Shown here in pieces: positions 44,643 to 54,018 of a stretch of 57,338 bases of DNA. The stretch comes from Ectocarpus siliculosus (taxonomy: Eukaryota; Sar; Phaeophyceae; Ectocarpales; Ectocarpaceae): NCBI GenBank assembly GCA_000310025.1, contig FN649739.1, forward strand, positions 2,550,868 to 2,608,205, given 5' to 3'. Every line of letters begins with the position of its first letter. Within the stretch, counting starts at the first letter, position 1. The notes beneath the pieces were generated by a model that was given only the letters and a program-made list of their open reading frames with translations, had not been told where the DNA came from and ran no database searches. Both the position numbers and the translations under genes were made by a program.

Positions 44643-45741
44643 CCTTTACGCCCTGAACACTCGGGGTAACCTGCCCCCGGGTGAGGACTCTTCGGCCAAT
44701 GATTCCTCGCCCGAGGACGCACGTGGCCCGCTGGACGTGCCAGCCAACACGCCCGCGGACCACTCGAAACTGGTGCTGCACATTGCCTCTGCTGCTTTTC
44801 GCGAAGCCGCCGCTTCCCCACCGCGGCTGTTGGCGGAACACGGCCCAGATTTGGTAAGCGGTGATGTTTTCGTAGATTGCGATACCTCTACGACGCGAGT
44901 CCGTGTGCATAGTGGTACCGGAGCCGTGTGTACAGCGCCTGGTGTCGCCCTTTTGGACTCGGGCTCACCTTCATCTTTCGTTAGTGATGATTTTCTTGAA
45001 GCCATGGAGGCGTCAGGAGCTGCATCTGTCCACAGTCGTCGTTCGGTGCCCGTTCGGCAGTGGCGTGGTTTTGGCTCTGGCAATGCTCTTGAAACCACCT
45101 CATCCGTGCGGCTGTCCGTTCAACGTTTTTATGGTGATAGTGCCACCGCTTCGTTAGCGGTGTGGGTGTATGTTGTCCCAGCTGCCGCCATGGGTCACGT
45201 CCTCAACCTTGGACGTGATAGTTGGATGCGTTTTAACTCTCGTTTGTCCACTACTTTGCCCACGCGGTCGGCGAGTGGACGCATTATGGAGAAACTTTCT
45301 CTGTCATCGGATTTTGCGGCGGGAGCTTCCGCGTATGTCGCTGGACCCTCCGCCCCCGGGGCATCTTACTTCCAGCGGTACGCCGGCAGGAAGGGTGTCT
45401 CCCTTTCCGATAAACCCACTTTGACAAGGGTGAACCTCGTTCGCAGCTCTGACACTCCCGCTCTCACCGGCAACTATCTTGTCACGTTTTTACCGAAACA
45501 CGGCGCCCTCTCGGCGTCGGACGCGTTTGTTTCGGACGGGCCTCAACACATCCCATTGACAGGGTGCGCCGAGTTGGAGCCAGGTGAGGTGCTTGGAGTG
45601 GCGACTGCCCCACTTGTGCAGATTCCGCTTGCGTCGATTGATCTTACACCGCAGACGGCCGAGGGCGTCGGGTTGAGTGACCCTCCGCCGCCAGCCCGTT
45701 CCGAGGATGGGCCGCCGTCTCGCGTGAATTCTTTGCATTAG
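44500..45741 (+). pseudogene. retropepsin-like aspartic protease region
   Basis: The frame is +1 relative to NADAR, overlapping its last 140 bases, and is open to TAG at 45,739. The active-site motif is VALLDSGSPSSFVS (Asp codon at 44,956), and a second family motif is MGHVLNLGRDSWMRF. A Pro-rich tail follows. The protease would cleave the polyprotein. The RT region continues in the same frame after the TAG, which is one C-to-T change from a Gln codon. Confidence 0.75.
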
Positions 45742-47300
45742 AACATCCCGGTTGCGGATCCGGAGATCTCGGACTCTCCCGCGGCCTCACTGCCGCCGAA
45801 ACCGCCGCCACCGGACCTGTTGGAATGCCTCTCAGAAGTGCAGCGAATGATTTTTCGCGAGTTGTGGCAACGTTTGCCTGCACATTTGCACGAAGTGACT
45901 TTTGATTTGCATGACTCGGGTTGGACCCCGGAAGCCATCGACAGCCTGGCGGATGTGCTGTGTGACTTTTCGGATGTGTTTTCGCGGTCACCGTCCGATT
46001 TCGGTTGCTGTTCCGTGAAACCGTTTCGTTTGGAAGTGCCCCCTGGCATGAAACCGTTGGCCTCGCGTCCCTATAGGCTCAACCCTCTGGTGGAGAAAAA
46101 TGTCGATGGAATTCTCGATCGATACCTTGCTGCCGGTCTTATTCAGCACTCGCATTCGCCGTGGGCGAGCCCTCTGGTGGTCATGCCTAAAAAGGACGGC
46201 AATCTGCGTTTGACCGTGAACTACAAAAAGCTTAACAAATTGTGCAGCCTTGGCCAACAACCGCAGCCGCGAGTTGACCACATCATCGATTCCCTGCACA
46301 AGGGCAAGGTGTTTTCCATTTTCGATCTTAACTCCGCTTTCCACCAGATCACCGTCGAAGAGGACACGGTTCAGCTTACGGCGTTTTGTACGCCCACGCA
46401 ACTTTTCGAGTGGCTCCGTATGCCTCAGGGAAGCTCCGTGGCACCGTCGTGGTCCACCATGGCATCAACGAAGTGGTTGAAGGTCTGGACCATGTGCATA
46501 CCTAGACGATGTGATTGTGTTTGACGCCGACCCCATCCACCATGTCGCCAACATACGGTTATTTTTGGAGCGTTTGCGCAAGTACAACCTCAAGCTTTCT
46601 CCTTTCAAGAGTCGCGTCGGCGCTAAGGAGGTTGTATATTTAGGCCACACCATCTCCCCTGCGGGTGTTAGTCCTCGTGCCGATAAGGTCGAGGCCCTCA
46701 CAAAAATGTCGCTGCCTTACAACGTCAAGCAGCTGTGTTCCTTGCTGGGTGGGCTTTCGTATTGCCGCAAAATCATCAAGGGTTTGTCCATGCGCGCGTG
46801 AAACCACTCACAGACCTTTTGCGTAAGGACGCGAAGTTTTGTTTTACGCCGGCTATGGCGGAAACTCTTGGCGAAGCTGTCCGAACCTACGGTTTTGGCT
46901 TTCCCGGATTGGGATGCTGTCGCGGATGGCAGCCGCCCTCTCCGGCTTTGCTGTGACGCCTGTGCGGATGGTTTTGGTGCGGCCCTTGAACAGGAACAGG
47001 CCGATGGTTCCGTTCGCCCCATTCTGTTCGTTAGCCGCGCTACGCTCGAATCCGAGCGCAATTGGACGACTTGGAGGCTGGAAGTATCGTGCGGGCATTC
47101 AAACGCCTACGCGGTTATTTTTGGTCTACGCACTTTCTGATTTATTTGGATCACAAGACTTTGGAGAACATCGTCAAGGTGGGTGAACACAACGCCCGCG
47201 TCCAACGTTGGCTCGAGTTCCTTCCCTCGTTCAATTACACCCTTGTCTACCGCAAAGACACTGCCAACGCCAATGCGGATTTTCTTTCGCGGTTGCCCTT
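45742..47300 (+). pseudogene. reverse transcriptase and RNase H, multiple frameshifts
   Basis: RT motifs: GLIQHSHSPWASPLVVMPKK, LRLTVNYKKLNK, FSIFDLNSAFHQI (catalytic Asp, 46,324), WLRMPQGSSVAPSW, then in another frame YLDDVIVFD (46,499-46,516) and VVYLGHTISPAGV. RNase H: LRLCCDACADGFGAALEQEQ, FVSRATLESERNW, then IYLDHKTLENI and VQRWLEFLPSFNYTLVYRK followed by NADFLSRL. The frame changes near 46,460-46,500, 46,790, 46,880 and 47,070. Strong Ty3/gypsy match. Confidence 0.9.
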
Positions 47301-49460
47301 GCCGGCGACCGACGCGGATAGACACGGTGACACCAGTTTCGCAGTCGATGACGCCGCGGGCGTTTCTCTCATCTGTGCGTACGGACGGAGTTATCACTCT
47401 AGTTCGACGCCGAACATCGGCTTGGGTGGGCTTGACATTGACGATCAACGAGACGCGTTGGTACACGCGCCTTTGACGGAGGATGACTTTGGGGACTTCC
47501 GCCGTTTTGGGCCACAAATGGTCGTGGCGGCTCCGTCGCCCTCCTCCGTAGTTGACTCGTCGAATTTTTCGCCTCCTGGTGTTTTCGCTGTCGTTTGCGA
47601 TGTAGCCCCCGAGAGTTCTGTGCCCGATGGACCTCCTCCGGCTTCCGTTTCTGCTGAACCAGACGTCGCTCCCTCGTCCACCATCGGAACCTCCTCAGCT
47701 GCCCTGTCGCTTTCGCGTGGCCCTCTGATTTCTTCTCGTACTCGGGCGAGAACGAATTCGGCCTCGGGCATGGCTCACAGCCGTCCCAATTATTTTCCGA
47801 AACAACCACGGGCCGTTGTGGTGCCCAGAACGCCGCGGCCTCCTCGAACGCCGGCCCGGTCGAGCGGTGCCGCGCGGTCTACGAGAGCCGTGGGTAGCCC
47901 TACTTCTGGCCCGCTGCCTTCTTCGGCGCCGGCTGAGTTGCCGCCGCCGCCGCCGCCCGCGCCTGCTGCCGCCACCCCGGCGCCACCGCCGCCCGCGGCG
48001 CCCACGCCGCCAGTGTTGTCGCCCGCGGGTTCTAGCCCTGCGGCTCCCGTGGTGCCGCCCACGGCCGCTGAGGACGCTCACCTCCGCGACTGTGTGCACA
48101 CATTCTCGCATGCCGATTGGGCCCGAGAACAGCTGTCGGAAAGTGAGTGTGTGGCGGCAATAATACATTTTTCGTCTTTGAGATCCCAGGCGGTTTTGCC
48201 GGATACATTCTGGGATTGCTTGCCCTGTGCGCGACGGCCGGCGTTGTCTGATGTTGTCGCCCTCGCATCTAAAACGTGCCTGCACTACAGACGATGGTAC
48301 GCGATTGTTGGTGCGAAATTCTGCCCCACTGCCTCTCGGTAGTTCGGGCGGGCGTATCACTCGCCTCCCGCCTTCGAAGACTCCACGCATACACGTGCCA
48401 ATGCTATTGCGACCTTGGGTCCTACAAGCATGTCACGCCACAGCGTCTTTTCACCTGGGCACCGCTCGGACTTTACGTATGTTGGAGCGATTTTTCTGGT
48501 GGATTGGGATGGACTTGTCCGTTCGTTGGTGGCTTCGGCATTGTTTAATTTGCCAAGCGCGCAAGACTTCCCGGCAAACGTATCGTTGGCCTACGCCCAC
48601 TCTGCCCCTCCCGAATGGGCCGGGTATTGTAGTGAGCGTCGATTGTTTTGGGCCATTGCCGGTCACGTCCCGTGGGAATGCATATATACTTTTGTTTACG
48701 GACCGTTTCAGTCGACGGGCGGATATGTATGCCACTACCAAGGCGGAATTTACCGCTAGGGGAACGGCTAACATTTTTGTCAACCGATGCATGGCGTTGT
48801 GGGGTTGTCCGGTGACTCTTCTTTCGGACAACGGTATGCAATTTTGTTCCAAGTTGTCCATGGCTATTTACGAGCTGATGAAGATCAAGAAAGTCACTAC
48901 CAGCTCATACCACCCCCAAACTAACGGTGGGGCCGAGCGTGATAAACCACACCATGGCTCAAATGCTTGCTGTTGTGGTCAACGAGCGTCAGGACGATTG
49001 GGACGTCCATCTTCCCCATGTCGAGTTTGCATACAACAACTCGGTAAACACCGCCACAGGTTTGGCGCCAAATGAAGCGCATATTGGACGGTTGCCCCGT
49101 CTCCCGCTTTCTGTTTTGGACCACCCTAGCGTGGGTGGCCATCAAAGTTTGGATTGGGACCAGCTCGCCTTCTGCAATCTTGCGGTGGAACGCCAGAGAC
49201 GAGCTTTCGCGTTGGTGCGGGAACAACATGCGGTTACGGTGTCGCGTGTCGAACGTCGGAACTCTGCGCTGTTGGACGGTCTGCGTCAGATCCCGAAGTA
49301 CGAAGTTGGTGGTCGGGCTTGGGTCTACAACTCCGCCGCTACTATTCGGCAGGGTGTGCGGAAACACACCGACGATTTGGTGCTCAAAGCGAAGCTTTCG
49401 CTCAACTACACCGGACCGCATAAGACCCTTCCTTCCTGTTGGCCCGGCCAAAGCGGATGA
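47300..49460 (+). pseudogene. low-complexity linker and integrase (HHCC and DDE core), frameshifted
   Basis: 47,300-48,110 is a Pro/Ala/Ser-rich linker in the RNase H frame. The integrase zinc-binding part is ACHATASFHLGTARTLRMLE then RHCLICQARK. The catalytic triad is Asp in VVSVDCFGPLP (48,640), Asp in LLSDNGMQF (48,827) and Glu in TNGGAERDK (48,935), a correct D-x35-E spacing. Frame changes lie at about 48,300 and 48,940. The downstream part (HVEFAYNNSVNTATGLAPNE) is the usual integrase C-terminal region. Confidence 0.9.
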
Positions 49461-49938
49461 TTCACCAGATGGGAAACCTGTAGAGCGCAAACTTCTCTAC
49501 TTGGACCTGCCATCAGACATGCTGGGACCAGAATCTCGCAACCGTGTCTCAGTCTTGCGGTGCAAACCGTGTACCAACCCATACGACACGGATGACCTGC
49601 CTAAGTATATGCCGGCCAATCTGTCGAAATATGTTTTGCACTCGTATAGTAACAAGTCTCCCCCGTACAATTTGACTGCTGATGATATTTTAGCGGAGTC
49701 TAGTCGTCTGGATGTTGAGAATATTTCAGGACACCAAATTGTACGTGGACGCGGTGGTGTGGTAGCTGTCTTGTACCTGACTCATTGGATGGGTTTGTTG
49801 ACACCGTCGTGGGAAAGGGAGTCTGATTTGCAGGAATACAGAAAACACATTCTGCTTTACTGGTCTGGTAACGCTAGTCAGCGCGTACAAGGAAACCGAG
49901 CTTATCGTAATGCTCGGATAGCTTCGGCCGACCGATAA
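49432..49938 (+). pseudogene. chromodomain at integrase C-terminus
   Basis: After a frame change near 49,435 the frame is open to TAA at 49,936. Residues from 49,711 on fit a chromodomain: DVENISGHQIV, AVLYLTHWMG, PSWERESDLQEYRKHI. The tryptophan before MG and the WE..SDL motif are kept, but the usual tyrosine after the glycine is Leu, so the methyl-lysine cage is incomplete, as in chromovirus group II domains. Role: targeting integration to chromatin. Confidence 0.7.
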
Positions 49939-50328
49939 CTTGCTCGGAATCAGGCCGAACGTTTCATTGCTCCCGGGTACGAGTTGGTTTCGCGTGACAC
50001 TTGGTGGGCTCGCTTCTCTGTTTCTGTTTTGCCTGTCGGGGCCCACATTTGGTACAAAGCTTTGGATGGACTTTGGTGGCTTGGGCAGATTAGTAGTTTC
50101 GTAACAGACCAGTACATTGTTCGATTTTTGGACACCCCCGGCCCTCGAAAGCTTTCTCTCCCGGAGTATAGTTACTCCACGGTTTTGGATGCTCCTTGCG
50201 GTTCTTGGTGCTTGCAAAAACACCGTACTCGTGGTTTGACCAACCCTTCCACGGATGATGGCGTTACGTCGCGAACACCAGGCGTTGTGGCACAGCTGGC
50301 TGTTGCCCCATCTGGAAGTGTGCTTTGA
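49939..50328 (+). pseudogene. C-terminal Tudor/SH3-like domain of the retroelement
   Basis: Same frame as the chromodomain, separated only by TAA (one C-to-T step from Gln). Core: GAHIWYKALDGLWWLGQI, QYIVRFLDTPGP, YSTVLDAPCGSWCLQKH. The WW.GQI.....YIVRF pattern resembles Tudor/PWWP-type chromatin readers. I recall similar endings in other stramenopile retroelements but cannot verify it here. Confidence 0.5.
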
Positions 50329-50715
50329 TATCATGCCGCCTACGGGCCGCTACATGTTTTTTTGTGTTTTGTTCTACATCGTACGAAGTGGTACGCTAGC
50401 GCGTGTTTGGGTGGTGTGAGCTTCTTCTATTGTTGCAATAGTCACCCCGACCTTTGCGTGCCCAACGCGACCGAACCCGGTTTTGATTCAGACGGGTTCC
50501 GTCGTTGGCGATGTGATTCTCAGTAGTCATCACTGTGTGGTGTGGGAATGGTTTGGAGTATTTGTCGGGGATGAACTATTTTCTCCGACCCTAGTTGCTT
50601 TTATTTTATCTTATTTTTGTCTGATTTGGAAAGTCGCATCTTCGATCTTTATTTGAGGTTGAGTATTGGATTGAAGATAAAGTTTCTGCATCTACGACTT
50701 CCCAGGGTGGGCTAA

Positions 50716-51011
50716 TGTAATGGAGCAACTAGTGTATTTGCATTGTACGAGCGTTTCATGAACGTTGTATGAGCGCTTATTGGATATTTTGAATTTCTTT
50801 GGATATGGATATTTGGCGTCGTTGAGGGGTATTTAAGTAGCTTGAAGGAAGATCAAATCCCCAGCCCCGCTCCCTCACTCTCCGAGTGGGCGCTGAGCGG
50901 ACCTGGTCTAGGAGGCTAAAACAAGAGATCAAACAACAACTGTGAGTACCCGAAGCCAGGAGCAACGAACTTGCTCCCTTCCCTCTTTTATTTCTCTGTT
51001 CCTCCATAACA
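50716..51011 (+). mobile_element. 3' LTR of the Ty3/gypsy element (copy 3)
   Basis: TGTAATGGAGCAACTAG to CTCCATAACA, 296 bp, preceded by a purine-rich tract (AGGGTGGGCTAA) that could prime plus-strand synthesis. It contains a TATTTAAG TATA-like box. It is closely related to the solo LTR at 30,221. No flanking duplication is recognisable. Confidence 0.8.
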
Positions 51012-51173
51012 TTGTCCCGTATCGGTTCTCGAAGAGGTGTTGTAGATGTCCTAATTTGTTCTTGAGTTGGTGCGTGCTCTCTCCGCAGCGTATCGCGCGA
51101 GCAGAACAAACTCTATAAAGCACGAAAAATTTCACCGAAGCGTGCTTTCTTGCAAATAGATGTAGGCGTTTTC

Positions 51174-51237
51174 CCCCCGATCCGTGAAAGTAGCAAGCAG
51201 TTTTTTTTGGGGGCTTGCTGCTTTCACGGATCCGGGG
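51174..51237. repeat. hairpin with 19-bp arms
   Basis: GATCCGTGAAAGTAGCAAG pairs with CTTGCTGCTTTCACGGATC (one mismatch) across a T/G loop, flanked by C and G runs that extend the stem. Confidence 0.85.
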
Positions 51238-53108
51238 AATTTGACACAAGGGTCGGGCAGGGTCGGGCAGGCGCACCGCGGGCGCTGTAACATCACTGAG
51301 AACGCTTGCAAGGCCTGCTAGACTCACGTCCAGGTCTGTTGTGGAGACGGACAAGCGACAGAAGCCGCGTTCAATCCGTTCATGGTCCAAAACGAGACAT
51401 TTCGTGATGCTCTCGTCTTCAACTGCTGCTGTTGGTGCTGGAGAATTGTTTCAATCACACATAGCAAACACGGAAACAGTAGAACGAGTACAGCAGCACC
51501 ACCAAGACCTCCAACGCGCTGATTCCTTCGGTTCGGCTGTCTATATGATACCTCACTCCCGGCGCCGTGCTGCTTCCTGGGTATTGGGGGCTTGGATGCT
51601 GCTCAATAAGGTGACACGTGTGTGAGAGACTCGTGCCACCTCACCAAAATGCCGTTCGTTGGAAAAAATGCGGCGAGATGATCTGTTTTTGGTCGGACAC
51701 ATCAACATCAATCCACGGCACCACGCAACCGTAGAGCAACAGAGCCTCCGACACGCTAATTATTTCATTATTTCGGATTGTCCATCTATCTATATGATGC
51801 TAGCCGTCAGCCCCTCTGCCGCCCTACGATTGTTGAGCTCGTCTACCTTTGGGCAGGTGGTGGTCAAAGAAGGGAGCCGCAACCGTGAAAAATGAGCCGG
51901 CAAACTGAAGAAATCGGAAGCAACACCCAGGTTGCAACACTCTGCCCTGCGCTGTTGTTGCTGAAAACTGAAAACAGCAGGCCGGGTGGACGGGATCTTT
52001 CTAAGTGTGTGTGCTGTCCTTTGTGTCGGGTCCTGCTCATTGCGCTTTTACCGCTGCTCTATGGTGAGCAAAACCAAGTCAACCTGTTGTGTGCCGAGCA
52101 AAGCGTGTATTCAGGGATGACATCACGAATAGAACAAGCGAAAAAATATCGATTCTTCTTTTCACCGTTCAGTGAAAAAATGCGTGAATTTTCCGTTGCG
52201 TTAACAATAGGCCTATAAGTAGACTATTATGTCCTTTTCGTGGGGCGGCCCGTTACATATTTTGTCCGACTTTGTTTGGTACTTCCACAGTTTTTTTCCC
52301 GAAGTTATCACAGGGTGTTTTCAAAAGCCTTACTGTCTGCAAAAAAAGTGACCACCATGTTAGTCCGCCTACCAAGGAGAGCAGGGGAACAGCATGCACT
52401 GATGTTCAAAGAGGTTACTCAACAAGTGGCCCTTCATGAGGGCCTTCAGTACACCGTCAATAAGGGGAGTTGGTGTGACGTCATCGGAGGAAAACGGTGT
52501 GCCCGAGAAACTCCGCTTCCGTAGCGCCAATGATGACTTTCGGGGGCGTCCTTCTCATGCTGTGAGTACGCAATTAATTGTTGAAAAACAGCAAGAATGA
52601 TACCGACGTTAGAGGCAAAAGCGTGTCGTCAAGCACGATCAAGTCGTCCAAACGCGATGCGACACAATTCATGGAGACGATTCAACGACTTCTTATTCGT
52701 TGACAAGCTTGCCAATAAAACCTATCACAGGGGGCAGCAGAGCTTCCGTGCGGCATTGCAGGCCACTCAAACAGCTCAGATTACGTCGCGTACTACGCCA
52801 AAGGGATGGTGCCGCGGTGAACAGTGATGATTTGGCGAAATGAAGATATTTCAAACGTGCGTCGAAAAGAGGAGATGATTCTGTCGCCTGCATCAACAAC
52901 TCCTACTAGACTACACATGTAAAAACATTGACCGTAATTCACGTTGAGAATGCGAACACCATCACTGCACCACTTCTTTGATGTAATGACAACCAAAGGG
53001 TTCCTGTAAGACCAAGTCGAAGGTTGAATCAGACCCACCCATGTAAGAACAGCGTCCAACTTCATCGCGGTTACCCTCCCAGGCGGGACTGTCAGCTTTG
53101 GCGAAAAA

Positions 53109-53206
53109 ACGTGAGGAGGCGGTACATACGTGAGGAGGCGGTACATGACGCTCACGGACAGCCGGGGGGTCTTCCGGCTCAACAGCGTCGTCTTCCGGCT
53201 CAACAG
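53109..53206. repeat. two short tandem duplications
   Basis: ACGTGAGGAGGCGGTACAT is repeated exactly (53,109-53,146). GTCTTCCGGCTCAACAG recurs with a 21-bp period (53,169-53,206). Confidence 0.85.
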
Positions 53207-53211
53207 TACAT

Positions 53212-53994
53212 TTGACTACAAGAACAACGGCGCTCGCGGTGGTGGGCCCGGCCACTTTCCTGGAGGACGTCGCCGCCGAGGCGCGCGACTCTGCGGGCGC
53301 CGGGGCGACTCCGCGGGAGGTCCGGACGAGGGCCAAGACGGAGCGAGCCTCAAGGCCACAATCGACGTCCTCTTCCTGTGGTCCTGTCCCCCCACCGGCT
53401 GCCGACACGGCGGGCTTTTTTCCCTCTTGCCGACGGGGGGGGGGAGGGGGTTCGACGACGGGGTTATAGCCGTTCCGGTCGTCGTCTTGCCACGGCGACT
53501 CAGCCCCCGCCACAACGACGCAGCAGACGTGATCTTCCTCCCGGGTGTCCTGCTACTAGGCGGTGGGCGGCGACAGAGGAGGAGGAGGAGGAGGAGGAGG
53601 AGGAGGAGGAGGAGGAGCACCCTGCCGCGCCCGTGTTGGCGGCGCCGCAGCAGCACCCGGCGTTTCGGGCCGCTCCCCCCGGCGGATCAGGGAAACGCCT
53701 TCGACACTGTTGTTCCAGAAAACGGCGCTGCCGCCGCCGCAGCGGCACAGCTCCAGACCCTCCCTTCATCGCCGTTGCCATCCCAATCCCGCTCCTATGA
53801 GCTCGGCGGCAGCGGCGCACCGCGGGCGACGGAGGGCGGTCTCCTACCCCGAGTGCTCGCGAGGGTGGCCCGCGGATGATGACAGCGGCGCCGCGCTCGC
53901 CCGGTCTTTCTTGGCCGCCTCGCTGGCGGCAAACGGCACCGGTATCGGCGGCGCTGTAAAGAAGCCGAAATCATATCAGACTAGTCAGCGCTGA
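53212..53994 (+). CDS. GC-rich possible coding island, frame unresolved
   Basis: Plus-strand frames with protein-like composition follow one another but not in one frame: AVVGPATFLEDVAAEARDSA, a Glu-rich stretch from a GAG microsatellite (53,575-53,615), FDTVVPENGAAAAAAAQLQ, and DDDSGAALARSFLAASLAAN ending at 53,994. A minus-strand frame (52,962-53,513) is an alternative. No known domain. It may be part of a gene with introns or sequencing indels. Confidence 0.25.
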
Positions 53995-54018
53995 CTTGTA
54001 GTCAGCGCTGACTAGTCT
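53978..54018. repeat. perfect 18-bp inverted repeat with 5-nt loop
   Basis: AGACTAGTCAGCGCTGAC, TTGTA, then the exact complement. Beyond it CGAAATCA pairs on both sides after a mismatched gap, so the imperfect stem spans about 53,966-54,031. It begins inside the last codons of the GC-rich island. Confidence 0.9.

Larger units (their letters stand above)
41923..51011 (+). mobile_element. Ty3/gypsy (chromovirus-like) retroelement carrying a NADAR domain, decayed
   Basis: Order: gag, linker, NADAR, aspartic protease, reverse transcriptase, RNase H, low-complexity linker, integrase, chromodomain, Tudor-like domain, short untranslated stretch, LTR at 50,716-51,011. RT before IN plus a chromodomain is the Ty3/gypsy chromovirus layout. 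About ten frame changes and three in-frame stops (44,148, 45,739, 49,936) show it cannot make a full polyprotein as assembled. A 5' LTR next to gag is absent; the truncated LTR at 34,113-34,377 is the only candidate. Confidence 0.85.
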
